A stretch of 33,396 bases of DNA from Desulfotomaculum copahuensis (lineage in GTDB: Bacteria; Bacillota; Desulfotomaculia; Desulfotomaculales; Desulfovirgulaceae). Shown in pieces: positions 9,362 through 17,950 of this stretch. The DNA is taken from contig NZ_LYVF01000179.1 of assembly GCF_001655685.1 (NCBI RefSeq), positions 1 to 33,396 of the forward strand. The letters run 5' to 3'. The translations under genes were made by a program, and so were the position numbers. Every line of letters starts with the position of its first letter. The stretch's first letter is position 1. The notes under the pieces were generated by a model. It saw only the letters and a program-made list of their open reading frames with translations. It was not told the origin of the DNA and did no database searches.

Positions 9362-10069
9362 TCAGTTTTCGCCAAGCCGTTTCCATATTTCCTGGTAGGC
9401 TTCCTCCACGCCGCCCAGATCACGCCGGAAACGGTCCTTGTCCAGCTTTTCCCTGCTTTGCTTGTCCCAGAAGCGGCAGGTGTCCGGGGAAATCTCGTCC
9501 CCGAGCAGGATGCGGCCTTTGTGCCGGCCGAACTCCAGCTTGAAGTCAACCAGGATCAGGTTGCGCTCATCCATGTAGCGGCGCAGGAAATCGTTCACGG
9601 CCAGGGCCGTCTTTCTGATCGCGGCCATTTCCGACGCCCCGGCCAGGTTCATGGCTGCGATGTGGTCGTCGTTAATCAGGGGATCGCCCAGTTCATCGCT
9701 CTTATAGTAATACTCCACCACCGTTCTGGCCACCGGCGTGCCTTCCGCCAGGCCCAGACGCTTGGCCAGACTGCCGGCGGCGATGTTGCGCACCACCACT
9801 TCCACCGGAATGATTTCCAGCGCCTTGACCAGCATTTCCCGGTCGCTGATCTGCTCCACCAGGTGGGTGGCAATGCCTTCCTTCTCCAGCAGGCGGAAAA
9901 GGCGGGTGGAAATCTTGTTGTTCAGTTCGCCCTTGTCCCGGATGGTGCCTTTTTTCTGACCGTTGAAGGCGGTAGCGTCGTCCTTGAATTCCACCAGATA
10001 GGTGTCCGGGTCATCAGTACGGTAGACTTTTTTCGCTTTCCCTTCATATAACAGTTCGCCTTTTTGCAT
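9362..10069 (-). CDS. purC: SAICAR synthetase
   Basis: PurC condenses CAIR with aspartate using ATP to give SAICAR. The 235-residue single-domain protein has the usual bacterial length. It starts [16 protein letters not shown], with the glycine-rich ATP loop, and carries [17 protein letters not shown] and [15 protein letters not shown], the last with the metal-binding acidic residues. Clear AAGGAG lies just before the ATG. It follows purB after a 245-nt gap without a gene. Confidence 0.97.
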   Translation of the reverse strand: MQKGELLYEGKAKKVYRTDDPDTYLVEFKDDATAFNGQKKGTIRDKGELNNKISTRLFRLLEKEGIATHLVEQISDREMLVKALEIIPVEVVVRNIAAGSLAKRLGLAEGTPVARTVVEYYYKSDELGDPLINDDHIAAMNLAGASEMAAIRKTALAVNDFLRRYMDERNLILVDFKLEFGRHKGRILLGDEISPDTCRFWDKQSREKLDKDRFRRDLGGVEEAYQEIWKRLGEN

Positions 10070-10314
10070 AACTTTTCCTCCTTAGTTCATTCCGTCGAAG
10101 TAAAAGGTCGGGGTATCCACCTGTTCGCGGATTCCGGTGCGCGGTCCGCGCCGCCGGTCTTCAGCACTGCCCCGCACCCGCCCCTGCAGTTGCCGGTTCC
10201 TGTGCCGATGCGCGTTGCCGGTCCGCCAATCCGGCCGGTGCCTTTTATCGTTACCGGCTTCCGGAAACCGCTGTTCCCCCGGGGCACACCGTCTGTCATC
10301 TTCAACACCGGCGG

Positions 10315-11607
10315 CTACAGGCCGAAGCGGCGGTAAATGTCGTCCACATGCTTGAGATGATAGTCATAGTCGAACAATGCTTCTATTTCTTTTGCCGGCA
10401 GTTGGGCGGTAATGTCCCGGTCGTTTTCCAGCAGGGACTGGAAGTCGATGTCTTCCCGCCAGCACTGCATGGCGTTGCGCTGCACCAGTTCGTAGGCGCG
10501 CTCCCGGGAAAGGCCCTTTTCCACCAGCGCCAGCAGCACGCGCTGGGAAAAAAGCAATCCGTGGGTACGCTCCAGGTTGCGGCGCATATTTTCCGGATAG
10601 ACCTGCAGGTTTTTGATCAGCGCGGTAAACTTGTATAGCATGTAGTCCAGGGTGATCGTGCTGTCCGGGATGATCACCCGCTCCACCGAGGAGTGGGAAA
10701 TGTCCCGCTCGTGCCAGAGGGCCACATTTTCCATCGCCGCCAGGGCGTTGCCCCGCAGCAGCCGGGCCAGGCCGCTGATCCGTTCGGCGGTGATCGGGTT
10801 GCGCTTGTGCGGCATGGCCGAGGAACCCTTTTGCCCCCTGGCGAAGTACTCCTCCGCCTCCAGGATTTCGGTGCGCTGCAGGTTGCGGATTTCAGTGGCG
10901 AACTTCTCCAGCGAACAGCCGATCACGGCCAGCGTGGTCAGAAATTCGGCATGGCGGTCGCGCTGCAGGACCTGGGTGGAAACCCGCGCCGGGCGCAGGC
11001 CCAGGCGGCTGCAGACGTGCGCCTCCACCTGCGGTTCGATGTTGGCGTAGGTGCCCACGGCGCCGGAAATCTTGCCCACGCTGATCACGTCGATCGCCCG
11101 CTGCAGGCGGTCGGTGTTGCGTTCGGTTTCCGCCACCCAGAGCAGCATCTTCAGACCGAAAGTGATTGGTTCGGCGTGCACCCCGTGGGTGCGGCCGATC
11201 ATCACCGTGTAGCGGTGTTCCTTGGCCTTCTCCAGCAGCACGGTGCGCAGTTCCTGCAGCCGGCGCATGATCTGCTCCCCGGCTTCCTTCATCTGCACGG
11301 CCAGAGCCGTGTCCAGCATGTCCGAGGAGGTCAGCCCCATGTGGATGTACTTGGCCGCGTCGCCCACATACTCGCCCACGCAGGTGAGAAAGGCAATCAC
11401 ATCATGATTGGTGACGGCCTCGATTTCTTCCACCCGGCGCACGTCGAAAGCGGCCTTGTCCCGGATCTGCTGCAGCGCTTCCGCCGGGATGCGCCCCATT
11501 TCAGCCAGCGCCTCGCAGGCGTAAATCTCCACCTCCAGCCACTTGCGGAACTTGTTTTCCTGCGACCAGACGGCCTGCATCTCCGGCCGGGTGTAACGGT
11601 CGATCAT
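10315..11607 (-). CDS. purB: Adenylosuccinate lyase
   Basis: PurB removes fumarate twice in the pathway, from SAICAR to AICAR and from adenylosuccinate to AMP. The 430-residue protein belongs to the fumarase/aspartase superfamily. The signature loop GSSAMPHKRNP is present, as are TSSDMLDTA and GRTHGVHAEPITFG with the catalytic histidine. I chose the ATG at 11607 because GAGAGGTGG lies about 8 nt before it; an in-frame GTG four codons upstream sits inside that ribosome binding site. Confidence 0.97.
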   Translation of the reverse strand: MIDRYTRPEMQAVWSQENKFRKWLEVEIYACEALAEMGRIPAEALQQIRDKAAFDVRRVEEIEAVTNHDVIAFLTCVGEYVGDAAKYIHMGLTSSDMLDTALAVQMKEAGEQIMRRLQELRTVLLEKAKEHRYTVMIGRTHGVHAEPITFGLKMLLWVAETERNTDRLQRAIDVISVGKISGAVGTYANIEPQVEAHVCSRLGLRPARVSTQVLQRDRHAEFLTTLAVIGCSLEKFATEIRNLQRTEILEAEEYFARGQKGSSAMPHKRNPITAERISGLARLLRGNALAAMENVALWHERDISHSSVERVIIPDSTITLDYMLYKFTALIKNLQVYPENMRRNLERTHGLLFSQRVLLALVEKGLSRERAYELVQRNAMQCWREDIDFQSLLENDRDITAQLPAKEIEALFDYDYHLKHVDDIYRRFGL

Positions 11608-11767
11608 GTGATTTTCCACCTCTCCCCAAATTATGTTCCAATGATCAGACAGCCGTCAACTCCGGACAAGTGCAACGGTCAAGCCCCTTCCCCGGCATTG
11701 TGTTCCCCGCCGCCGGCCGGCGGCCGTTTCCCGCCCCTTGTCCGCCGGCGGGCCGGCAGGCCGGCGC

Positions 11768-12292
11768 TCACTTCTCCATCTGCTCCAGGTAGCCGCCGAC
11801 GCCCAGTTCCTGCAGCCGGCGGGCCTTGTCTTCCACCGCCCGGGCCAGTTCGTCCTTGTACTGGATCACTTTTTGCCGGAGCGCCGGATCGGTGGCGCCG
11901 ATGATCTGGGCGGCCAGAATGGCGGCGTTCTTGGCGCCGTTGATGGCCATGGTGGCCACCGGAATGCCGGCCGGCATCTGCACAATCGAATACAGGGCGT
12001 CCACCCCGCTCAAAGCGCCGCTTTTGATCGGCACGCCGATTACCGGCAAGGGGGTGCAGGCGGCAATCACCCCGGGCAGGTGGGCGGCCACCCCGGCGGC
12101 GGCGATGATCACCGCCAGCCCGCGGTCCACCGCGGTGCGGGCGTATTCGCTGGTTTTGTCCGGCGCCCGGTGGGCGGAGGAAATAATGATCTCGTAGGGC
12201 AGTCCGAAACGGTCCAGCATGTCGGTGGCCTGCTTCATGATCGGCAGATCCGAATCGCTGCCGGTGACGATGCCGACCAGTGGTTTGGACAT
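11768..12292 (-). CDS. purE: N5-CAIR mutase, class I
   Basis: Class I PurE interconverts N5-CAIR and 4-carboxy-AIR. It shows the class I motifs GSDSDLP (11-17), SAHRAPD with catalytic H41, and [11 protein letters not shown]. The ATG at 12292 has AGGAG at 9 nt; an ATG two codons upstream is only 3 nt from it. Class I enzymes normally need PurK to make N5-CAIR, and no purK is present in this operon. purE follows the permease after 22 nt. Confidence 0.96.
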   Translation of the reverse strand: MSKPLVGIVTGSDSDLPIMKQATDMLDRFGLPYEIIISSAHRAPDKTSEYARTAVDRGLAVIIAAAGVAAHLPGVIAACTPLPVIGVPIKSGALSGVDALYSIVQMPAGIPVATMAINGAKNAAILAAQIIGATDPALRQKVIQYKDELARAVEDKARRLQELGVGGYLEQMEK

Positions 12293-12314
12293 AGTCATAC
12301 ACTCCTGTCGTTAT

Positions 12315-13700
12315 TTAATGTTCGGCCAGGAAAAGGTAGCGGGCCAGGACAATCAATGTCAGCACCCACATCAGCCAGTGCACCTCTTTGGTCCGGCCGG
12401 TGACCAGTTTGAGCAGGGCGTAGAAAAGAATGCCGGCGGCGATGCCGTTGGCGATGCTGCCGGTCAAAGGCATCAGGATCAGGGTCAGAAAGGCCGGCAG
12501 CCCCTCGCTGAAGTCCTCGAAGTCGATCTCCTTCACCGCGGACGCCATGAGCAGGCCGACGATGATCAGCGCCGGCGAGGTGGCGGCGTCCGGAATCAGC
12601 CCGGCAATGGGCGCCAGCACCAGGGCGAGCAGGAATAAAACGCCGGTGGTCACGGCGGTCAAACCGGTGCGCCCGCCCTCGGCAATGCCGGCGGTGCTTT
12701 CAATAAAGGCTGTAATCGTACTGGTGCCCATCAGCGCGCCGAAGGAAACGCCGCAGGCATCCACCAGCATGGCCCGTCCCAGGCGCGGGGAGCGGCCGTT
12801 TTCATCCAGCAGGCCGGCCTTGCCCGCTGTGCCCACCAGTGTACCAAAAGTATCGAACAACTCCACGAAGGTGAAGGTGAAGATCACCGTCCACAGGCCC
12901 ATGTGCAGCGCGCCCATAATGTCCAGGTGACCCACCGCCAGGCGGGAGAGGTCCGGCAGGGCGAAGGGGTGGAAGCCGGGGGCGATTTTGGTCACGCCCA
13001 TGGGAATGCCGATCAGTGTGGTCAGGATGATCCCGATCAGCAGGGAGCCTTTAATACGGCGGGCCATCAGGATGGCCGTGATCACCAGCCCGATCAGCGC
13101 CAGCAGGGTGTCCGGACTGGCAAAGCTGCCGATGAAAAAGTTCCACTCAAAAAAGCGCAGCGTGGCCACGCCGTCGAGCTTTTTCAAAGCGTCCAGGGTG
13201 GGCGGGATGACCGGCCCGGCCTTGACCACCATGATCTCGGCCATTTTCAGGCCGAGCATGGTGATGAACAGGCCGATACCCACGATAATGGCCTTTTTCA
13301 TGGAATTGGGCACGGCCACCACCAGCAGCTGGCGGATCTGGGTGACGGTGAGCAGAATGAAGATGATGCCGGAAATAAACACCGCACCGAGCGCCGCCGG
13401 CCAGGGCATGCCGACGTGGTTGGCGGCCACCACAGCGAAGTAGGCGTTCAGCCCCATGCCCGGGGCCAGCGCGATCGGGTAGTTGACAATCAGCCCCATA
13501 GCCAGGGTGACCACTCCGGCGGCCACCGCGGTGGCGAAGAAAACGGCGTTTTTGTCCATCCCGGTGGCGGACAGGATGTTCGGGTTGAGAAACAATATGT
13601 AGGCCATAGTCATGAACGTGGTCAGGCCGGCGATCACTTCCGTCCGCACATCGGTTTTAAACTGACGCAGCTTGAATATCTTTTCGAGCAACGAAGCCAT
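12315..13700 (-). CDS. pbuG: NCS2-type purine (guanine/hypoxanthine) permease, AzgA/PbuG branch
   Basis: A polytopic membrane protein of 461 residues in the AzgA-like branch of the NCS2 family, which imports hypoxanthine, guanine or adenine by proton symport. About 12-14 hydrophobic helices are visible. Family motifs include LAPGMGLNAYFA, FVELFDTFGTLVG and MGTSTITAFIESTAGIAEGGRTG, the last lining the substrate site. It is the first gene after the riboswitch leader, so uptake is co-regulated with synthesis. The ATG at 13700 lies right behind AGGGGGAGG. The exact purine cannot be read from the sequence; the symbol is by family. Confidence 0.9.
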   Translation of the reverse strand: MASLLEKIFKLRQFKTDVRTEVIAGLTTFMTMAYILFLNPNILSATGMDKNAVFFATAVAAGVVTLAMGLIVNYPIALAPGMGLNAYFAVVAANHVGMPWPAALGAVFISGIIFILLTVTQIRQLLVVAVPNSMKKAIIVGIGLFITMLGLKMAEIMVVKAGPVIPPTLDALKKLDGVATLRFFEWNFFIGSFASPDTLLALIGLVITAILMARRIKGSLLIGIILTTLIGIPMGVTKIAPGFHPFALPDLSRLAVGHLDIMGALHMGLWTVIFTFTFVELFDTFGTLVGTAGKAGLLDENGRSPRLGRAMLVDACGVSFGALMGTSTITAFIESTAGIAEGGRTGLTAVTTGVLFLLALVLAPIAGLIPDAATSPALIIVGLLMASAVKEIDFEDFSEGLPAFLTLILMPLTGSIANGIAAGILFYALLKLVTGRTKEVHWLMWVLTLIVLARYLFLAEH

Positions 13701-13942
13701 ACCTCCCCCTGAAAATTAGCGGTTCACACTGTCCAGAAAATACACTTTCGTTCCTTTGCCGGTGCGGCAGCAGGCGCTAACGGAACTTGAAGAAAACCCG
13801 CCGGGCATTGTTTGGTGCCGCCGGCCCGTGATCATGTCAAATGGTACCGTCCCCCGCCGGGTGTTCCTGGAAAGCGCCGGGAAACTTCCCGCCGTTAAAT
13901 TTCATGGATATTATTTACTGCCGCTGTGGAAAAATGCAGCGC

Positions 13943-14004
13943 GAAAACAAACAGCCCGGGCAGGCAGGTTTCTTCATCGAAATGAGAAACCTGCCGCCTG
14001 GGCT
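13943..14004 (-). terminator. Riboswitch-controlled terminator of the purine operon leader
   Basis: On the minus strand a long hairpin has a 10-bp perfect section (GCAGGTTTCT/AGAAACCTGC), an apical CAT-TTCG-ATG tetraloop stem and a lower part pairing AGCCC with GGGCT. It is followed by TGTTTGTTTT. Its 5' arm starts inside the conserved AAAAGCCC end of the ykkC aptamer, so aptamer and terminator compete for the same bases. The stem also has a short T run on the plus strand, so it may act in both directions. Confidence 0.85.
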
Positions 14005-14100
14005 TTTCTCCCTGCCGGTGTAGCGGACGGACATCCCCGGCCGCCTGTACCGCTCGGACCGAACCGCCCGCCGCGCGGGCGTGGAACCCTAGGTACACTT
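13998..14100 (-). promoter_or_regulatory. ykkC-family riboswitch, probably PRPP (ykkC 2b) type
   Basis: The minus strand carries the ykkC consensus in order: CTAGGGTTCC (14083-14092), a GCCCGC/GCGGGC hairpin, GGTTCGGTCCGAG, a variable stem, then ACACCGG and GGGAGAAAAGCCC (ending at 14000). ykkC RNAs include guanidine-I, ppGpp, PRPP and (d)ADP types. PRPP types are known upstream of purine operons in Firmicutes, and this one precedes a purine permease and pur genes, so PRPP is the best call. The class is seen directly; the ligand is inferred. With the overlapping terminator it should turn expression on when ligand binds. Confidence 0.85.
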
Positions 14101-14155
14101 TCTCGGCACATATGACGTTGACTGTACAAACTGCCCCGCCTCCACTCAGCCGGCC

Positions 14156-14176
14156 GCGGGCCGGCAAACGGCCCGC
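14156..14176 (-). other. Strong hairpin in the operon leader upstream of the aptamer
   Basis: GCGGGCCG pairs perfectly with CGGCCCGC across a 5-nt loop. It lies in the roughly 150 nt between the promoter and the ykkC aptamer. No T tract follows, so it is not an intrinsic terminator. A further outer pairing, GCACGGT (14256-14262) with ACCGTGC (14194-14200), encloses another domain. Confidence 0.5.
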
Positions 14177-14277
14177 CCCGCCTCCTGGAGCGGGCACGGT
14201 AAATAACCGGTATGCTCATCAATCACCACCCGCGGGCCGCCGCAAATAGGCCGGCACCGTGCGGTTTTTACATCTGT

Positions 14278-14306
14278 ATCATAGCAAGGCCGGGGAACCT
14301 TGTCAA
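14278..14306 (-). promoter_or_regulatory. Sigma-A promoter of the purine operon
   Basis: On the minus strand TTGACA (14301-14306) is followed after exactly 17 bp by TATGAT (14278-14283). Transcription should start near 14271, giving a leader of about 570 nt before the permease gene. Consensus quality this high fits control by attenuation rather than by an activator. Confidence 0.88.
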
Positions 14307-14453
14307 CAACAATACACCATCTTTCTCAGCAGTGTCTTTTTTTCAGCAGCGCACGGCAATTTGCCGTATAACGGACGGGCTGCCGCCCGGCCCGGTTCGT
14401 CATCCCGCCTGAAAGCCGGGCTTCCCCCGGGCTGTTTTCAGTAAACAGTCATT

Positions 14454-14475
14454 AAAAACCCGCCTGTCACGCGGG
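14454..14475 (-). terminator. Intrinsic terminator on the minus strand
   Basis: CCCGC (14471-14475 on the minus strand) pairs with GCGGG (14459-14463) across a 7-nt loop and is followed by TTTTT. It would stop transcripts coming from guaA, which ends at 15415 on the same strand. The fic gene lies between the two in the opposite direction. Confidence 0.6.
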
Positions 14476-14531
14476 CGGAACAAGCAGGCACAGGCAGGCT
14501 GTCAGGCATATGTGCAAACAATTTTCTGTGG

Positions 14532-14537
14532 TATAAT
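14532..14537 (+). promoter_or_regulatory. Putative -10 of the fic gene
   Basis: A perfect TATAAT stands 37 nt before the fic ATG. No good -35 hexamer lies at the right distance, so this may be a weak or activated promoter. Confidence 0.5.
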
Positions 14538-14574
14538 TTAGATATTATGGAACGATATCCACAGGAGAGATAAA

Positions 14575-15330
14575 ATGAATATATATGAAAAAGTTGATTA
14601 TTACCATAAAGCCATCAATGAGGTTCGCCCCTTCGAGGGCCATATGCTCACCCAGTTGAAAGATTACTACCGTATCGGTCTTACCTGGTCGAGCAACGCC
14701 ATTGAAGGAAACACCCTGACGATCAGCGAAACGAAGATGGTGCTTGAGGACGGTCTGACTGTCGGCGGCCATCCTCTCCGGGATTTATACGAGGCGGTGG
14801 GCCACGGGGAAGCATACGACTTTATGTTTACTCTGATTGGAAAACGGAGTATAACCGTACAGGACATTAAAGCCATGCACCGCCTGTTCTACAAAAGCAT
14901 TGATGAGGGGAACGCCGGCACCTGGCGGAAGGTGAATGTAGTCGTATCCGGCTCCGGTTACGCTTTTCCAGTGCCGCAAGAAATTGAAAAGCAAATGCGA
15001 AAGCTGGAGAAATGGGTGCAGGACAAACGCAACAATTTCCACCCGGTAACCTTTGCCGCGCTGCTGCACTTGAAGTTTGTTACCATCCACCCGTTCATCG
15101 ACGGCAACGGCAGGACGGGCCGTCTGATCATGAATTTGGCGCTGATCCAGGACGGCTTTCAACTGGCCATCATTCCCCCGGTGCTCCGGGCGGAATACTT
15201 CGACACAATCCGGCAGTATCAGAATAAAGGAAACCCGGCGCCGTTTTATGATTTTATCGCTGAACGGGTGTACGAAACGCAAAAGGAGATCATGCGGCTG
15301 CTGCACATTCCATTCACCGGGCGGCCGTAG
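14575..15330 (+). CDS. fic: Fic-domain AMP transferase with N-terminal inhibitory motif
   Basis: Fic enzymes transfer AMP or related groups from nucleotides to hydroxyl side chains of target proteins. The 251-residue protein has the core motif HPFIDGNGRTGR at 172-183, with catalytic H172. The inhibitory motif (S/T)xxxE(G/N) is present near the N-terminus as SSNAIEGN (39-46), with E44 as the blocking glutamate; this makes it a class II, self-inhibited Fic. AGGAG lies 7 nt before the ATG. The gene is less GC-rich than its neighbours, runs against both flanking purine units and has no antitoxin partner beside it, which suggests a transferred gene. Its target is unknown. Confidence 0.93.
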   Translation: MNIYEKVDYYHKAINEVRPFEGHMLTQLKDYYRIGLTWSSNAIEGNTLTISETKMVLEDGLTVGGHPLRDLYEAVGHGEAYDFMFTLIGKRSITVQDIKAMHRLFYKSIDEGNAGTWRKVNVVVSGSGYAFPVPQEIEKQMRKLEKWVQDKRNNFHPVTFAALLHLKFVTIHPFIDGNGRTGRLIMNLALIQDGFQLAIIPPVLRAEYFDTIRQYQNKGNPAPFYDFIAERVYETQKEIMRLLHIPFTGRP

Positions 15331-15414
15331 AGAAAGACGGGCTATCAGCATTCTTGATAAACATTACGCAAACTCAGCATGAATGCCAAATTATTCGCTA
15401 TAAGAAATACCACT

Positions 15415-16956
15415 TTACTCCCACTCAATGGTGGAAGGCGGTTTGGAGGTGATGTCGTAAACCACCCGGTTGACGCCCGGCACCTCGTTGACAATGCGGC
15501 TGGAGATACGTTCGAGCACATCGTAGGGCAGGCGCACCCAGTCGGCGGTCATGCCGTCGTGGCTGTGGATGGCCCGCACGGCCACCGTGTGGGCGTAGGT
15601 GCGTTCGTCCCCCATCACACCCACGCTGCGCAGGTTGGGCAGTACGGCGAAATACTGCCAGATCTGCCGGTGCAGCCCGGCGCGGCGGATCTCCTCCCGC
15701 ACCACGGCGTCGGCCTCGCGCAGCAGGGCCAGTTTGTCCGCCGTCACTTCGCCCAGGATGCGCACGGCCAGTCCCGGTCCGGGGAAAGGCTGCCGCCAGA
15801 CCACTTCCTCCGGCAGGCCCAGTTCGACGCCCACCTGCCGCACTTCGTCCTTGAACAGCCAGCGCAGCGGCTCGATCAGTTCCAGGCGCATGTTTTCGGG
15901 CAGGCCGCCCACATTGTGGTGTGATTTGATTACCGCCGCGGTGGCCGTGCCGCTCTCCACCACGTCGGGATACAGTGTACCCTGCACCAGGAAATCCACC
16001 CGGCCCAGTTTGCCCGCCTCTTCCTCAAAAACACGGATAAACTCTGCGCCGATCAGCTTGCGCTTGCGCTCCGGATCGGTGACGCCGGCCAGCCGGCTCA
16101 GGAAGCGCTCCCCGGCGTCGACATAGACCAGCTGCATGTGAAACTGCTCCCGGAAGGTGCGCACCACCTGGTTCGCCTCACCCCGGCGCAAAAGGCCGTG
16201 GTCCACAAAAACGCAGGTCAGCCGGTCGCCCAGCGCCCGGTGCACCAGCACCGCGGCCACCGAAGAATCCACGCCGCCGCTCAAAGCGCACAGCACTCGC
16301 CCGTCGCCCGCGCGGGCGCGCACTTCCGCCACCGCCTGCTCCACAAAGGAATCCATCGTCCAGGTGCCGTGGCAGCCGCAGATGTCAAACAAAAACCGGC
16401 GCAAAATATCCTGCCCCTTCGGGGTATGAACGACCTCCGGATGAAACTGCACCGCATACAGTTTTCTTTTGCCGTCGCCCATCGCGGCCACCGGCACCTG
16501 CTCCGTGCGGGCGAGCACCGCAAAGCCCGGCGGCGGCGCTTCCACCCGGTCGCCGTGGCTCATCCAGCACTGCTCGGAAGCCTCCAACCCCTGGAACAAA
16601 CCCTCCCGGTCCAGCACTTCCAGCGTGGCCTTGCCGTACTCCCGCCGGCCGTCGCCGGCCACCCGCCCGCCCAACTGGCGGGCCATCAGCTGCATGCCGT
16701 AGCAGATGCCCAGCACCGGAATGCCCTGCTCATAGATGGCCGGGTCCACGGCCGGCGCGCCGGGCTGGTAAACGCTGGCCGGACCGCCGGAAAAAATAAT
16801 GCCGCGGGGCTTTTTGGCCTTGATTTCGGCCAGCGGCGCGGTGTAGGGCAGCATCTCGCAAAACACTTTCAACTCGCGGATGCGGCGGGCAATCAGGTGG
16901 CTGTACTGGCCGCCGAAATCCAGCACGACGACCATTTCCCGGCCGGGCGCGGACAT
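15415..16956 (-). CDS. guaA: GMP synthase (glutamine-hydrolysing)
   Basis: GuaA turns XMP into GMP with ATP and glutamine. The 513-residue protein has the N-terminal class I amidotransferase (GGQYSH, nucleophile Cys in GICYGMQL, His/Glu in QFHPEVVHT), then the ATP-pyrophosphatase domain with the PP-loop [11 protein letters not shown] near residue 230, then the dimerisation domain ending PPSTIEWE. The ATG at 16956 follows GAGGTG; an in-frame GTG three codons upstream overlaps that ribosome binding site. It lies 151 nt downstream of hpt on the same strand, so the two may be co-transcribed from 17775. Confidence 0.97.
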   Translation of the reverse strand: MSAPGREMVVVLDFGGQYSHLIARRIRELKVFCEMLPYTAPLAEIKAKKPRGIIFSGGPASVYQPGAPAVDPAIYEQGIPVLGICYGMQLMARQLGGRVAGDGRREYGKATLEVLDREGLFQGLEASEQCWMSHGDRVEAPPPGFAVLARTEQVPVAAMGDGKRKLYAVQFHPEVVHTPKGQDILRRFLFDICGCHGTWTMDSFVEQAVAEVRARAGDGRVLCALSGGVDSSVAAVLVHRALGDRLTCVFVDHGLLRRGEANQVVRTFREQFHMQLVYVDAGERFLSRLAGVTDPERKRKLIGAEFIRVFEEEAGKLGRVDFLVQGTLYPDVVESGTATAAVIKSHHNVGGLPENMRLELIEPLRWLFKDEVRQVGVELGLPEEVVWRQPFPGPGLAVRILGEVTADKLALLREADAVVREEIRRAGLHRQIWQYFAVLPNLRSVGVMGDERTYAHTVAVRAIHSHDGMTADWVRLPYDVLERISSRIVNEVPGVNRVVYDITSKPPSTIEWE

Positions 16957-16972
16957 AAAAATCACCTCATCC

Positions 16973-17056
16973 TTGATTATATGGATCTGTACACGCTGTT
17001 ACGAGCCGGGGAACATGATCAGGGCGGCGCCCCATATTTGATTATATGGGACCTGT
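16973..17056. repeat. Direct repeat and 7-bp inverted repeat between hpt and guaA
   Basis: TTGATTATATGG followed by an ACCTGT-like end occurs twice, at 16973-16990 and 17038-17056. The second copy forms a perfect hairpin CCCATAT-TTGATT-ATATGGG (17031-17050). On the minus strand both copies contain TATAAT, but no matching -35 is seen, so a promoter role is unproven. Confidence 0.5.
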
Positions 17057-17107
17057 CACGGCGCTTCCCGGCGGAACCAACCGGCATGCGGGCGGCCGGT
17101 TTTCCGT

Positions 17108-17692
17108 TCAGACGCCCTGCTCCCCGCCGGCGCAGCCGCCGTCCCCGGCCGCCGGACGGGTGTAAACCTCCCGTTTCAAGACCAGGATGTCCCTTAAATT
17201 GCGGTAGCGGCCGTTATAGTCCAGTCCGTAACCGACCACAAATTCGTCCGGGATGGTAAAACCATTATAGTCCACCGCAACCGCCACCTTGCGCCGCTCG
17301 GGCTTGTCCAGCAGGGTGCAGACCTTCAAACTGGCCGGGTCGCGGGTGCACAGGTTTTCCCGCAGGTAGTTCAGGGTCAGCCCGGTATCCACAATATCCT
17401 CCACGACAAGCACATCAAGGCCGGTGATGTCCTGCTCCAGATCCTTCAATATGCGCACCACGCCGGATGAGCGGCTGGAAACGCCGTAGCTGGACAAAGC
17501 CATAAAATCCAGCCGGGCGGGGATAGTCAGGCAGCGCACCAGGTCGGCCATGAAAATAACCGCCCCTTTTAAAATCCCCACCACCAGCAGTTCCTTGCCG
17601 GCGTAATCCCGGGAAATTTCCTCGCCCAGCCGGCGCACCCGGGCCAGCACCTGCTCTTCCGTCAGCAGTACCCTTTCCGCATCCTGATGCAT
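17108..17692 (-). CDS. hpt: Hypoxanthine(-guanine) phosphoribosyltransferase
   Basis: Hpt salvages hypoxanthine and guanine to IMP and GMP with PRPP. The 194-residue protein has the type I PRTase PRPP loop VLVVEDIVDTGLTL, the flexible-loop region SSYGVSSRSSG, and the C-terminal purine-contacting DEFVVGYGLDYNGRYRNL, typical of bacterial HPRT. I chose the ATG at 17692, 8 nt after GGGGAG; the frame continues 48 nt upstream without a better start. It has its own promoter. With the permease and guaA nearby, the region covers uptake, salvage and GMP synthesis. Confidence 0.96.
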   Translation of the reverse strand: MHQDAERVLLTEEQVLARVRRLGEEISRDYAGKELLVVGILKGAVIFMADLVRCLTIPARLDFMALSSYGVSSRSSGVVRILKDLEQDITGLDVLVVEDIVDTGLTLNYLRENLCTRDPASLKVCTLLDKPERRKVAVAVDYNGFTIPDEFVVGYGLDYNGRYRNLRDILVLKREVYTRPAAGDGGCAGGEQGV

Positions 17693-17745
17693 ATTGTTCA
17701 CTCCCCGGCGGCAAAATTCCGCCAAAGTCCTTAAAAACAAGCCTA

Positions 17746-17775
17746 ATTATAACAGGAAAACCGCCCCAGCGTCAA
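17746..17775 (-). promoter_or_regulatory. Sigma-A promoter of hpt(-guaA)
   Basis: On the minus strand TTGACG (17770-17775) is followed after 18 bp by a perfect TATAAT (17746-17751), about 54 nt upstream of the hpt ATG. Confidence 0.82.
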
Positions 17776-17950
17776 TAAGCGGCAGCGGCCTGTGCGGCTG
17801 AATGATGCTCTTGCCGCCATTACCGCCAAAAAATTGCGCGGCCGGCAGCCGGCGCCGCAGCGCAACTAAAGAAGGGGCGGAGGTATATAGCAGTAAGGAA
17901 CAGCTGCGGAACAGTCCGGATGCCCCCGGACTGCGAATGGATGAAGGGGG

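Noticed and set aside
13990-14010. CCGCCTGGGC on the plus strand, like the 3' end of a ZTP (pfl) riboswitch
   Set aside because: It is the complement of the terminator arm; no other pfl elements are present and no purine gene follows on that strand.
13974-14222. 82-codon minus-strand frame in the purine operon leader
   Set aside because: It lies across the aptamer, has no ribosome binding site and reads as an arginine/proline/glycine-rich by-product of GC-rich structured RNA.
13701-14300. Guanine riboswitch in tandem with the PRPP type
   Set aside because: The conserved three-way junction sequences (TATGG, TTTCTACC, CCGTAAA) were not found in the leader.
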